From: Lonicera japonica
Taxonomy: Eukaryota > Streptophyta > Magnoliopsida > Dipsacales > Caprifoliaceae
Direction: 5' to 3'
Assembly (NCBI GenBank): GCA_021464415.1
Contig: CM038467.1
Span: 26,963,248-27,027,247, forward strand
Length of the DNA: 64,000 nucleotides
Shown here: positions 51,160-63,694 of the stretch, one piece after another
How positions within the stretch are numbered: the first letter of the stretch is position 1
How the letters are laid out: every line of letters begins with the position of its first letter
Made by a program: the position numbers and the translations under genes
Notes under the pieces: model-generated
Database searches by the model: none
What the model was told of the DNA's origin: nothing
What the model saw: only the letters and a program-made list of their open reading frames with translations

Positions 51160-53290
51160 AAATTATGAAACCGAAACTTAAAACAAATTTACAAGTTCGG
51201 TTTTGATTCGGTTCATTTTCTAAATCTTCCAAATCCAAGCTTGAACCAATTTCTTCGGTTCGGTTCTGTTTTGATTTAGTTTATTTCGATTTTCATATTT
51301 TTTTTAAAATTTAAATAAATTGTAAAACACTGCTTATTTTTGTTTTAAAAATACTTATTTTGAATCAAAAAAGTATTAACTTTTACATTATGTTGACCTT
51401 AAAGTCAATTAATCTTATTTTGATAATTACAATAAGTTAATATGGTGTTATTTAACTCGGTTGTTCCAATGATGATAGCCATTAGCCGATATCTTTTTCA
51501 ACCAAGTGTGACGTCCAACCGATATAGTCAAACTCTCACACAAAGCTTCACAAATGCTTTCACTCACAAGAAATGAACTCAAATGATCTCCATGTGCTTC
51601 ACAAAGTTATCAAAACCAAGAAAGGATCAAGAACATCAAACAAGTAAAGATACGCACAAGAAAATCAAGTATCACGAAGACTCGAATTATCATTAAATGG
51701 AGTGAGTGCTTAGATTTTATGTAAAGATACTTTATTGATCAAATCTCTATAGCTCAAACATATTCTTGCATCTTTTAAATATTGATTTAAACTAGCTTGA
51801 AATTGAATTTATTTGAAAAACATCATTTTACAAAAATCGAGTTTCAAAATAAATTCATATTAATTTTAAATGATCATATTTTAATCTATAATAAAAATGG
51901 GTATCTTAGAAACATATATTTGAGGTTCAAAAATCATTAGAATTTTATTTGGAACTAAATTATTAAATTGGAAAAATATTTTATTTTTCGTTTAAAATTC
52001 GCCCAATTTTTGCCCAGTTTTGATCTAACGATAAAATGGAGGTCTTCCCGAACTCCGATCATTTTTAAATTTTTACAGTAGTTAGACAACATCTCCTGGA
52101 AATTTTGACTAAAATTTGAGCATGATCCAACGGTCTAATTGAGAGAAATTAACAAAACAATTTTGAATTGTTTTGTCAAAACTAGCTGTTGGAAAGTTTG
52201 AAAATGTATACCTTGGAGCCAAAACCTCTCTTAATCATCCCCAACGGCCATATGATTTTGTAAGCTATAAATATGATGTCTTAGACATGTTTTAATACAC
52301 TTGAATCATTCTACAAACTTATTTTACATATATACAAAGTTATTCAAGTATTCAATTCATTTTATTGATCATATGCTTCATTTTTGAGCTATATATTTTG
52401 ATCAATTTTGATATCTCTAGTGTGAGCTTCAAATTGTATTCTTTACATACTTGAGAGAGTTATTGTAAATTGGTGTGAATCACCAAAGAATTTTGTATTC
52501 AATTGTGAGAGGTAAATCTCATAGGAGAAACAAGAAGGTAAATTCTTGTTTAGAAATTGTGAAAGGTAAATTTCACAAGGTTAGCAAGAGGGTATCTTGT
52601 GAGAGTATTGTGGTGTAGTAATACTTGTAGAGTGTGTGAGACAACACTTGTAGAGGTTTGATCTTCACCCGGAAGGAGATCGGTTATAGTGAAAATTCTC
52701 GGGGAACTAACCGAGCGCGGAGTAGGGGGAACAAGCCGAACCGTGTGGACAAAAAAATCTTCGACTTCAAATTGGTTCAATCTTTCTTACTCAATCTCTT
52801 TATTTATTTGTTATATTAATTGATTGAAGTTGCTTATATTATTGCTTATTCTTGGGATTGATTATGTAATTGATTGTTTTCCTTGATAAACTTATTTAAC
52901 TAAGTTTCTTTGCTTAAATATTTTAAAAACGTTTTAATTCCGCATTAAGTTTTTAAAACCCTATTCACCCCCCTCTAGGGTATTTTCCGACCTACACATT
53001 ACAATTATAATATAGTTTTAATATTCAGGATAGCATAAATAGTCGACTTCTTACTAAATTTTGTAAATTTTAGTAACATAAAATTTTAAATAATAAAGTT
53101 ATATTATTTTCGAGTCACATATTCAATGATTCAGTTTAGTTCGGTTCGGTTCGGTTCGGTTTTACAATGTCACGTTCCAAACCCAAACCAAATATATTTG
53201 GTTTCGGTTCGGTTTTTTTGTTTCAGTTTTGACTTTTTCAGTTTGGCTTTTTATGGATCAATTCGGCTTGGTACGGTTCATCTGTTCGAT
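51160..53290. repeat. 'ttcggttcggttt' repeat element split by the solo LTR
   Basis: GAAACCGAAACTTAAAAC and TTCGGTTCGGTTCTGTTTTG at 51165-51280 continue after the LTR as TTCGGTTCGGTTCGGTTCGG at 53140-53160 and TTTCGGTTCGGTTTTTTTG. A second region of the same kind, with AAACCGAA motifs, lies at 53380-53860. Noncoding, of the type often found in plant MITE-like elements. Confidence 0.5.
51391..52996 (+). mobile_element. solo LTR of a Copia retrotransposon (Sirevirus/SIRE-like)
   Basis: 1606 bp beginning TGTTGACCTTAAAGTC and ending CGACCTACA, with CATTA exactly on both sides (51386-51390, 52997-53001). The 3' part carries the trademark sequence of many plant Copia LTRs, CTATTCACCCCCCTCTAGGG, preceded by ATTCCGCATTAAG. 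The region around 52660-52745 (GGAGATCGG, CGCGGAGTAGGGGGAACAAG) is also typical. No gag-pol and no second LTR, so unequal recombination between LTRs removed the body. Confidence 0.85.
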
Positions 53291-54224
53291 TTTTGAGTTC
53301 GCCACAACACACCTAATTGTGCAAGCTAAAAGTATCTCGTAAGAGTGAGTATTTGGGGGTATTGCAGCAATCCCGAAAACTGAAGGATTGAACCGCCCTA
53401 ATATGTTGAAAGCCGACTGAAAATCGAAACTGAAATAAAGAAAACCGAATAAAAATCAAATACGTTTAGTTCGGGTTTAGGGCGTCTCAATGCAAAACCA
53501 AATAGAATCAAACCGAATGGTTACATATATGATTCGAAAATAATATTACTTCACAATTTAAAATTTTATTTACATGCTCTAGTGAGAACCCGACTATTTG
53601 AGCTATTATAAATATTGTAGTCGTATTATAAATATAAAAGTTAATATTTTTTCTGTTCAAAATATGTAAGAACAAGCATAAAGTTAGTTTTTTTATCAAA
53701 ATAAGTGTTGCCCTACAATTTATTTATCGCGAATAAAATATAACTGAAATCGAATTAAAAAGTTTGGTTTGGGTTTGGATTTATAAGATTTAGAAAATGA
53801 AACCGAACTTTCAAATTTGGTTTGGATTTAGGTCTCTTAATTTTTCCTCGACCAAAATCGAAAACACCCGTACTGCATATCACTCAGAAAAATTTTATAC
53901 CACAAAAGTGTAAAAACTACATTGAGCAATAAACAATATATCGTACAAAGGACATTCATGTCAGACGATATACTGAATATCGATAAAAAGATTTAGGATT
54001 TAGAAGATCGTCTGAGTTTTATAGGTCATGTGAAACATAGTGTATCCCAACATTCCCTCCAACAACTCTTTCCAATGGTCAGATAACGGCTAAATTTTTC
54101 CATTTATGTAACCCTAAACCGCCGTCTCCCAAATATACAACGAAGCAAACTATTCAATCCACTGATATTTTACACTTACCCATAGATATTTTACACCGTT
54201 CTATATTATATATTTTTTTAATAT

Positions 54225-54320
54225 AAGCGGTGCACTAATACGCTTAGTGATTGACCACGGGGTAGGGGGAAAGAAAACGGGATCCCCTAGTTCGAACATA
54301 CCATATATTCCCACCTAATA
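54225..54320 (+). repeat. tRNA-derived SINE-like repeat
   Basis: ACGCTTAGTGATTG (A-box-like, about 54240) and CTAGTTCGAACA (B-box-like, about 54287) in SINE order around GTAGGGGGAAAG. It ends near a (TA)n tract at 54330. Between 53860 and 54220 nothing is recognised. Confidence 0.45.
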
Positions 54321-54339
54321 ATCATCGTATATATATATA

Positions 54340-54690
54340 TATATTAGGAAATACCAACTGTGGCTATACATCTCCCAAGAGCTTCTAAAATTCCCATATG
54401 AACTTACTTAGGTATATACCATTTTACCATCGCAAGATGGTAAGTGCAATGTCATTATCTAAACCAAATAATATATATATATATATACATTGACAATGAG
54501 TAATAGGTGGGACATGTGGTAAAATATTAAACATTATATGAGAATATGTGGTAGAATATCAAATTGTATGTGGGAAAGCGTGATATGTGATCAAAAATGA
54601 AATAATCGGAGAGTATAGGTCTCATGTGACTACATATTCCACCGCATAACACATATCCAATCTACTAATACTCATCTTTATACATATATA
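54340..54690. repeat. MITE-like family, copy 1 (related to 60870-61270, inverted)
   Basis: GATGGTAAGTGCAATGTCAT and 'tctaaaccaaataatatatat', and GAGTAATAGGTGGGACATGT with GGTAGAATAT, match GATGGCAGATGCAATATTGA and GAGTAATAAGTAAGATATG at 60870-61270. Both copies abut (TA)n tracts. From 54700 to 55217 there is AT-rich sequence with a GC-richer patch at 54880-54960. Confidence 0.5.
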
Positions 54691-55214
54691 TAGGAGGGTA
54701 TTATTTGCACCCACTAAGTCCCTTTTTAGTCATCCATATTTTCACTGACACTTTGTGACACTCGCACTTTAATACCTTGTAATTGAAGATTAATTAATAA
54801 TCATTATTAATAATAATAATTAATTCAATCAAAATCCTCCATCTATCACTTTAACCTAGTTAACCTTATCACCGTCGACAAGCACACCTCGTCACCGTCG
54901 AAAAAGAAGTTACTGGGAGAACAAAGAAGAATATGGTGGGGTGGCGGTGGCAGTGGTGAGAGTAAAAGAGATATATGAGTCATGGATTAATTGATTTATT
55001 AGAATGATTAATTGAGTGGGTGGAAATAGAAAATTTAGTGCACTAATTGGGTGGGAGTGGTACTAAGTTAACTACGCCCAAAAATAGGTAATATATACAC
55101 TCAAGTGCAGGTGGTCAGCTTATAGTATATACTTAGAAACCCAAGGTCAATTTACAAGGAAAGAAGGGAATTCTACTATTCTAGTTAAACTTCCAAAAGG
55201 AAAAAATGATTAAA

Positions 55215-55217
<3 letters not shown>

Positions 55218-55262
<45 letters not shown>
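55218..55262. repeat. (TAA)n microsatellite
   Basis: About 15 units of ATA/TAA. From here to 56480 I see only AT-rich sequence with no recognised feature. Confidence 0.95.
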
Positions 55263-56479
55263 TAAATTATGGATTAGGGAAGAGTGGAATAGGAAATTGA
55301 ATCCTAAAGGTAAAAATAAACCAAGGGAAAAATGGGAAAGTAACTAAAACAAGTGTATTACTAAAAGGAGAAAAGTGTTAGGAATATCCGTAACTATGAC
55401 ATTTCAAATAATATGACCGGCCGGTTCAAAATACAACTATAAACTTGGTTTTATACTAAAAATAAATGTCATCTAGCTTATCAATTATCAACTCTTATAA
55501 TTCATGAGCATATCATGAAAAATGCATAACAAGACTCATATAGGCTACATTTAACTCAAAGTTTTGATAATGAAACTCATGATCTTCACAAAGTCGGTTA
55601 TCATTTAGTAATGCTAGTGTGTGACAAAAACAAACTATTTTTAATCAATTTTAGTTAATATCAAAAGTTTAACTAATTTTTAAGGTTTGATTATGCATAT
55701 GTGAGACATATGTCAAAACCATTCTTAAGCACTTGTTAAAAGCTAAAAATGGCACTATTTCGATACCGGTTTTGCAATAATACTAAAACAGTGCTTAAAT
55801 ATAATAAATTACTTGGATAACCGAATTAGCTAAATACAAGATAAGGTCTATCCTCTATTTAGTCTCATCAGGATTTTAGTGAAAAAATCCGTAATTTAGG
55901 GTTTCTCTGGTTTTTTGTCGAATAACCGAGCAAGAATCTTATAAATCCATATTTTTAATGCATGAAAAGTTACAATTATGTCCATACTTATTAAATGACC
56001 TACAAACTATGAAATTCAAGCCACGGTTGTATTTGAACCACAATTGCACACCAATTTATCATACTTTTACAACAAATCCCCAACTATGTATTTACGTTAA
56101 CATAATGAAGAAAAATAAGCAAAACATTTTCAAATCACACACAAACTGACTAAACATATATCTAAAATGTAATAAACAGTACGCAAAATTTTAAAGCAAT
56201 TAGAAGTTAAGAGCAAACACTAAATAGAAATTATGGTTTGACCAATTTTAAAAAATATGCAATTTGGCAGTAATGAAAATGACCTACTGACTCTTTGAAA
56301 ATTTTGGGATTTGAATCTCCAAGTTAGTAGGTTTTGTAAATAATTTAAAAATGGTCATTTTGATATGTGGATGGTTAAAAACGAATAAGAAACGAAAACA
56401 CGAAATCTAAAGGTTGGTGCTAAAAACTAGAAGGGTATTTTAGACCACACAGTCAAATGATTATAGTAAATAATTAAAA

Positions 56480-57300
56480 TGGTAAGGGTGTTGAATTTAA
56501 GGGAATTAAGGATTTAGAGAGGAGGTTGGTCTCGTATGACAATACAGGTTAGTCATCCCCTGTGGAATAGAGCAAGGAGCTCGGTTTGCCTTGTATTGAT
56601 GGTAAACAAACAACTATTACAAACTCATAGAAGTCTCTCTAGCTATCATATTCTCGCAATATTACAATAAGAGGAAAGGTAAGCCACTCAGAGTTTAATC
56701 TCTCTAATTTAAGAGCTCTGAAGCGAGTTGCGGAGCTCGATATCTCACACCTGTGGTAGTACTTAATGATCCTTCTACTTCTCTTTGAGTGCTATTAATT
56801 TGAAGCTTGATTTTTTTTAGTTGAAACTTGGTTGTTGGAAGAAGTAAATGCTTTTTGTATATATATGACTGGAGGAGACGTGTGGCCAAAACTCTCAAAG
56901 CAGGTTTGGGGCCATGCTTCGATCATTACCAACTATGATCTTACTTCTCCATCAAATCCAGTGCATTAAATGCAGTTGGTGTGCATTTAATGAAAGTGGA
57001 GGGAGTTATGTGCGCTCTGCAGAGCAAGTGACAGTCGCTCATACTTCTGCTAACCACTATGGCAGAGTGGTTGAGCGAGAGAGAGAGAGAGCTCTAGAGC
57101 TCACCGAAAGTGCTCTGGAGCCCGAGCCTCACAATTTGTCATACGTAATCAACTCTCAAGCGGGTATCCAGTTCTTGACGGGCTCTATCTTTCTCTTGAT
57201 ATCAATATGGCTCCCCCGAGCTCCTCGCGCTGGAACAGGTTTGATAGCTGACGTGGACGGCCACATGTCAGCTCGGGGTTGGCGGGGTAAATTGGATTAA
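56480..57300. other. GC-richer noncoding island, possibly an LTR fragment
   Basis: Base composition rises from 56500 to 57290, with AGAGCTC-rich motifs (GAGCTCTAGAGCTCACCG around a GAGAGAGAG tract, GCCCGAGCC, CCCGAGCTCC, CAGCTCGGGG). Open frames on both strands look accidental. Such composition is typical of Gypsy LTRs, but no TG/CA ends, primer site or target duplication could be fixed. The following 57300-59160 has no recognised gene; 57990-58340 is a CT-rich, GC-richer stretch of unknown origin. Confidence 0.3.
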
Positions 57301-60055
57301 TAATTTGCACTATCATAAAGTATTATGCGAATTTCAAGCAATATAACTCCAAATTTAACATGAATTTCAACAATGAAACACATTCAAACCTGTAATTAAG
57401 TGATAATCTAAGCACTGATGAACATTAATTGTAATAAATTAGAAAGAAAATCAAAAGAAAACTTACAAATACGTAGAAATCAAAGTACATTAAGGAAAAT
57501 AGGTTCACTTTGCAAAATGAGAAAAGAATAATCGTATTAATTAACTTTGTTTCTTCTTCAATATAAGCCAAAAGGAAATTAAAACTCTTCAATTCTCCTT
57601 CTGTACATAGAACCCTAATCTAACTCTACGTGATTCTCTTTTTGTAAAAAGGGCTCCCAGGATAATCAAATAAAAACAATCGATATCCTCTTTCAAAATT
57701 CAAGTAATTAACTAATTAATTCAAATCAATGTTAAAAATAGATTCCAAGTCTATTTGGTTGTTGTCTAAAGAGACTAAGTCTTCCGGGTCGGGTTCGGGT
57801 CGGAAACGGGTCCAAAAACCCATTTGTAGTCCTTGGTTTGCACTGGCTTCTAAAATAATAAAAAGTTGCCCAAAAAAACGTGTTAATTGAACACATGACC
57901 TATCCCAACATAGATTCATGCACTTGCTAATCCAGCTACGTACTTATTCATTAAATGAATGCATCTTCAGTTATTTTATGCACTCGCATTGAATATTGAT
58001 CCTCTGGTGCACTGTTTGTATTTCGGCCATAGCTTTACGCTCTAAACCTCGATTATCACAAAGTTTTTCCCTACGTGTAAATAACTCAAAGCTATACAAC
58101 TTCTATCTCTGGAGTTTTCTTCAAATTCCTTACGAATCAGTACCAGAATTAGCTTGAACAGAGGGCTTGCGTTCGGTGAATCTCTTCTTCATTCGAAAGG
58201 TTCCCAGTTTGATTCTATTGAGCTATTCTTCGCTTGGGATTTCCATATTGGCTTCTTTTGGTCTCTTTCATTCAATATCTTCATGCTTGAACTTGGGATT
58301 TTCTTCCGGTTCACTTCTTAAACTCAATTCAGTTTCGAACTAGGCGGTGACGGTTAACTTTGGGGATTTTGGCTCCAAATTCTTATTTGCTCATTTTTTA
58401 ACCTATAAAAAGGATAAAATGTACTATAAACAAATATATTATTCAATTTTATTATTAAAACTCAAATCTCAACAATTATGGATAATTAAAGTCAAATCCA
58501 TACAAACTGAGCCCTCTAAATAAGTATGAAAATGCAATATTTTGGCTTAATCATAAAGGGGTGAAAATGACACCACCCTTAGCGGTTTACTTTAGAGTTT
58601 GATATTACAACTACAATCTTGCCATTTTACGCAAATATTTATAAATGGCAAAATATCCATATTGAATATTTGTATAGTAAAATCGAAATGGTTAATTGCA
58701 CTTTCCCGCTCCCAACTATGACCTTATTAGTATTTCACTATATGGACTATTAATGTTAACAATTAATACCACCAAATATTAAATTTGTTTCAATTGACCT
58801 ATTTTAACTCACATGGTTAAAATGCTTAACGGTAGAGAACCCACCTACACAATACGTGAGAGGATAAAAGGCAATTCAAGTTTTTTTGGTAAAATTCAAT
58901 TTTATTTATACAGAAGCCAATGTGTGATTCCTTTTACTATAATTTCTAAATTTATTCCCCTTCTCTTGGTGTTTGTGATAGTTTGTGCTGAGTGGATTAG
59001 AGCTTGCTTGATTAAAAGTAATAAGTTGCATTTTCTCATAATTAAAAACAAAATGAAGAGAGAAATGGAAATAGTGCTTGGCAACATCAAATTAATGCTT
59101 TCGAATTCAAAGTCAAAATAATAATGGAGAAAATATAAACCTTCATTTCAAAATCCAAGCCAGGGGCGTCCCTACATAGGGGCAAGGGGGTCAATCCCCC
59201 CTCGTTGGATTTTCAATTTTTTTACTAGATATGGGGTATTTTTTTGAAAAAAAAATACATAGGGACTTATGTGCATAAATTTATACTTTAGGGTACTTAA
59301 TTGTAAGAGACAAAAGTTTAACGGTCATTACAAAATTAGGTTTTCAAAATATCAAACCCCACCATTGCCGACATCTTCCCTTTCTTTTGTTCCTTTTTTT
59401 GTCCCTTTCTTCTGGCCTTTTCTTATTTTTCTCTCGGTTTCTCTCCGTCTCTCTCTCTCCGTATATTAGTAGTCACCCTTCCATTTTAGTTGAGCAGTCA
59501 GCACTGGCGCATTACTCATCTTCCACATTTCCACGACACAGGCACACAACTCACTTTACACATCTCATTTTAAGGTATTTAAATTTTAAAATCTACTTAT
59601 GTTTTTGGATCTACTTTTTTATCTTAGGTATAAATTAATTTATTAATTAGTTGCATAATATGAGTTGTATTTCTTAATTAATTGTATAATGTTAAGTGTA
59701 TTGTTGAAATATTAATTCAGTGTTGAATATTTTGTGATTTAGGTTTAAACCCCTAATTTAAAATATTGGTTATATTAGGTGTATTATATTATCTTTTTAA
59801 AGAGATATTAAATTATCTTTTTGATTTATGCAATTTATTATTTCGAAATTGTTAAGAAAATTAACTAGTTTTCTAATAAAGTTATTACTTTAACAACCAT
59901 CGGGCCAAAATGATTTTGTTTAATACAATATCAATGTTAGTTGATTTAGGTTTATTTTCAAGATAAATTAACTTTAACATCATCAATAATATTAGGTGTA
60001 TTTTTTGATTAATTGAATAATATTAGTTGATTAATTTAATAATATGAGTTGATTT

Positions 60056-60148
60056 ATTTTTTTTGACAGGAAAACAAAAACCTTAAATTAAATCAAAAGC
60101 CAAAGCGTTAACAATGAAATGGAGGGGAACAGACTCCTAGCTTCCAGG
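60056..60148 (-). mobile_element. 93-bp truncated retroposon with perfect 17-bp TSD
   Basis: ATAATATGAGTTGATTT lies on both sides exactly (60039-60055, 60149-60165). On the minus strand the insert reads CCTGGAAGCTAGGAGTCTGT to TTGTTTTCCTGTC and ends in a poly-A run, the form of a 5'-truncated LINE 3' end. Confidence 0.75.
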
Positions 60149-60183
60149 ATAATATGAGTTGATTTTGTATTCTATTGAAAACA

Positions 60184-60350
60184 GTGCTGATAGACACATT
60201 TTTGATAAAGAGGAAGAGGGTTAATGAACAAACTTGTTCTGAACCCGAAGTTAAACCATGTCAAAATGCGGGGCCTAGCAAGCATCAAGTATTACTATTA
60301 ATGCGATTATGCTTGTGGTTAAATCTGTTCTCCTCATTGATTGATGTGCC
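60184..60350 (+). pseudogene. fragment of hAT TTF-type transposase N-terminus
   Basis: The frame LIDTFLIKRKRVNEQTCSEP then EVKPCQNAGPSK has the 'DTFxxKRKR' look of plant TTF-type hAT transposase N-termini, then runs out of similarity and stops. It sits inside element D in the orientation expected. Confidence 0.5.
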
Positions 60351-60869
60351 TTAAATATATTTTTGTTTGTTTTAAATTTTGCCCCTAGTTAATTGAATTC
60401 CTGGGTCCACCACTTATCCCAACAATTGGTTTCATACTCTCATGTTTTTGTTTTATTGCTTGACTTCTTTATATAATCAGTTTGAAGAGAACTACATAAG
60501 TCAAATCTAAATTCAATTTTGTTAATGAAAAAAATATATCTCTGCGTCCTCTTTCCTCGTTTCTCTCTTTACACCATACACACACACACATATATATATA
60601 TATAATAAAATAGAGCCAATTGCAAAATTCTATTTATGGCCTGCCTAAACCTCATATGCCATGCATGTGGGCATTATATAAACCATTTAAATTATAACCT
60701 CGTCAATCAAAATAGGCCGATTGTAATAAATTGGATATGTAGTTTGTGGCATTAATTGTTAACCTCAGTAGTTCATATGGTAAAAGTGCTAATAGGGACA
60801 TAGTTAAGAGAGGCAAAATACAATTAACTAAAATTGAAAATATAAAAATGTTAGGAGCAATATCAACAC

Positions 60870-61270
60870 ATAAACCAAACAACATATATATGTATATAAA
60901 GATGAGTAATAAGTAAGATATGCGGTCGAAGATGAAATAATATGTGGGATATGTGGTAGAAGCACCATGTGAGAACACATGTTATGTGCTGGGAGATGAA
61001 GTAATAGGTGGGAATATTATATTTTGGCCACCTATGGATGTTTAGGCTTAGATCAGTTTTAAAACAAATCTTCAATATTATATTTTGGCCACCTATAGAT
61101 ATTTTGGCTTAGATCAGGTTTAAAACAAGTCTTTAATATTATATTTTGGCCACCTATGGATATTTTTAAAACACAAATCTTCAATATTATATTTTAGCCA
61201 CCTATGGATATTTTGGCTTAGATGACAAGATGGCAGATGCAATATTGATCTCTAAACTAAAAAATATATG
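60870..61270. repeat. MITE-like family, copy 2, with 61-bp tandem array
   Basis: Flanked by (TA)n-type tracts. The centre (about 61015-61220) is four copies of a ~61-bp unit starting ATATTATATTTTGGCCACCT; the third copy has lost ~13 bp. The array is absent from the related copy at 54340-54690. Confidence 0.7.
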
Positions 61271-61274
61271 TATA

Positions 61275-62630
61275 TATATATGGGAATGGTCTTAAAAAAA
61301 AATTGATCTTTAAATCCGTACAACTATTTTGACAGAATAAGTGAATAAATTTTTTTGTTAAAATTTGGTGAGAAGGAGAACCATCGGTTAAAAATATAAG
61401 TTAAAATTTCCACCTACTAATTTGTTATATTTTTAAATGGGTAAATAGGTGCCGTGCTACAATAAGTGTTTATTTCGTTGGAGTATTCTCTAATTGAATA
61501 ATATTATATTATTTTATGAACAATATATATTATAATAATCTAACATAAGTTAATATAGGTATTATATTATTATATTTTAAAAAATATTGTACACTTATTT
61601 ATTTATAATACTATACTATAACATGGAAAAATATTTTTATTATTAGATATAATAATCAGCTTCGATAAAAGAAGGTTAGGGTAGTGTGTATACAAAAGAG
61701 ATCGATGGGTAAGAAGTATCTTTGTTTGTGAAAAAAAAGAGACTATATTTTTATATTATTTATATTTTACCCAACATGAACTATTCATGCTATGGAAATT
61801 ATTTGTATAATAATTTTTCAGTCCTAAACTATTTAAAAATAAATAAATAAATTGGACAGTAAGTTAAGATGAATAATACTTTTTAAGGATTGAAACGATA
61901 CCCTTTTATATTTTCATAGAGTAACGGTACAGAGATTAAAGAAAAATTTCAAAAGCAAATACATAATCTAACGTTTAATCTTAAACTTAATTTCAAAGAT
62001 GATGATCTAAAATTGAAAAGATTTAAAATAAATAAATGTATCAATTTTTATCGTAGTCACTTTCAGTTTTAAATTTCTTGATAAAATTTTGTAGACATAA
62101 GTTATAGATATCATCTTTATGGAGTTTAAGAAAAAAAATTCATTTGTTTAATTTTTAAACTAGACCCTTTTAAACAAAATTTTACCAAATAAATAATGGA
62201 GAGAGGTTTAATCCTTACATTAATTTCTAACAAAAAATTAACTCATAAGACATTCGATTGCCACTACTTACAATTACAAAAGTATGGCAACTAAGGCCCG
62301 GTATTATTTGCTCTCTATACATCTTTTAAAATTGAAATGGATATATTTTATTTTACGGTAATAATATTAGTATTCTACAAAAAGTATTTTAATATTCTAA
62401 AATTATTTTTCTTGACAAAAAATATTTTATAAGATTCCTATAAAATACGACTAAGGATGTTTTGAAATGTAATAATACTTTCCTAGGGGTTAAAAAAATG
62501 AACCAACCAATTTTTTGAAAAATACGTGAACTAACTACAATGGGCAGAGAACCAACCGAACTGGTGGTAAATAGTGGCAGAAAGGGTTTGAATAGACCAA
62601 TTTATAAAATAATAAAATAATTTTTTTATA
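61275..62630. other. AT-rich noncoding stretch with foldback-family traces
   Basis: GGGAATGGTCTTAAAAA near 61282 and 'ttaaaatttggtgagaagg' near 61360, and the complements near 62085-62165, resemble the foldback family at 19219 but cannot be joined with confidence. No ORF of interest. Confidence 0.3.
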
Positions 62631-62639
62631 TATATATTT

Positions 62640-62644
62640 TTATA

Positions 62645-62680
<36 letters not shown>
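62640..62680. repeat. (TA)n microsatellite
   Basis: About 20 TA units. Just right of it, GTAAAAACTACATTGAGC (62703-62720) repeats at about 53911-53928. From 62720 to 63570 there is nothing recognised. Confidence 0.95.
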
Positions 62681-62681
<1 letters not shown>

Positions 62682-63572
62682 GCTCAGTACATTGAACCAT
62701 GTAAAAACTACATTGAGCCCTGCGCGAAAGAGATTGAAGGATGTTTTCAAAATTCAAGATCCACATTTACCAATATCCATTTATTATTATATTATGTATT
62801 AAATGATCAACACTTTAACAAAGCTTAATAAACCAAAAAACCCTAATTCCCATTACCTTTTTTCCTCCCACTCCCAACTGGCGTTGCTATTTCGTTTCAA
62901 CCAAAACCTTAGGTAAACCGTGCCCAAAAAAATAAAGAAGAAAGAATGAAAAAGAAATAGACTGCTAACGTGACATCTAACCTGGTGCGCTGTGTCATCT
63001 TTCTCCCTTTTCAATTTTTTTTTATAAAGTGTAATAACGTTTAATACAAAATCCATATTCAAATAAAAATTTATATATTTAAAATATATTCATCAAGACG
63101 AATAAAAGAATATTTATTGTGATTACAAAATTATTAAATAAAAAATTATGGAAAATCACATAAAATGACATCTAATATGTATTAATATTGTATTGGTTCT
63201 TTTAACTTTTAACAAAAAATTTACAAATGTATCATTGGAGCGTATTTTTTTTTTTAACTTCAAACTTTTGTTTTCAAAATAGTTTGACACAAAAGATTAC
63301 AAATTATTTTTTACACAATCATTAGAGATACTCTTATACCTATATATATACACACAAAAAATTCGTCGAAATTATACAGTAGTTCTCTCTTTCACAATAA
63401 AAATTACACGACAAAAGACGGCAACACCATTAGCTTGTGGTACAACTCTCCACCTGTACGATCAAAATAAGTATATACTAATTAAAAAAATCAAAAAAAG
63501 AATTAATTACATTGGCCAAAATATGAATGTTCTGAAAGCGTTCAAGTGCAAGTAGGTGGCTTGAGAAGGGAA

Positions 63573-63593
63573 GGGGGGGGGGGGGGGGGGGGG
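63573..63593. repeat. homopolymer of 21 G
   Basis: An uninterrupted G run, the longest in the window. The open frame across it (63546 onward) is not supported as a gene. Confidence 0.95.
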
Positions 63594-63656
63594 AAGGCAC
63601 TTCATAATTATGGCGCGTTTTTTATATTTATACATACATATATATACAGTTTATTT

Positions 63657-63694
63657 CTCAAACGCACTAATGTGTATGCATTAGTGTGTTTGAG
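63657..63694. promoter_or_regulatory. hairpin upstream of a CT-rich leader-like region
   Basis: CTCAAACGCACTAATG, a 6-base spacer and CATTAGTGTGTTTGAG form 16-bp arms with one G·T pair. It is followed at 63740-64000 by CT-rich sequence (repeated CTCTCTCTCACTACCGACT) like a plant 5' leader. It could be promoter-side structure of a gene starting beyond the window, or a small MITE end. Confidence 0.35.

Larger units (their letters stand above)
59161..60415. mobile_element. hAT element D, inverted relative of elements A-C
   Basis: Left CAGGGGCGTCCCTACATAGG; the right end, reverse-complemented, reads AAGTGGTGGACCCAGGAATT, matching the left ends of A and B. The flanks are ATCCAAGC and ATCCCAAC (6 of 8 identical). 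The plus strand carries a piece of transposase near 60184-60350, and a retroposon has inserted at 60056-60148. Confidence 0.65.
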
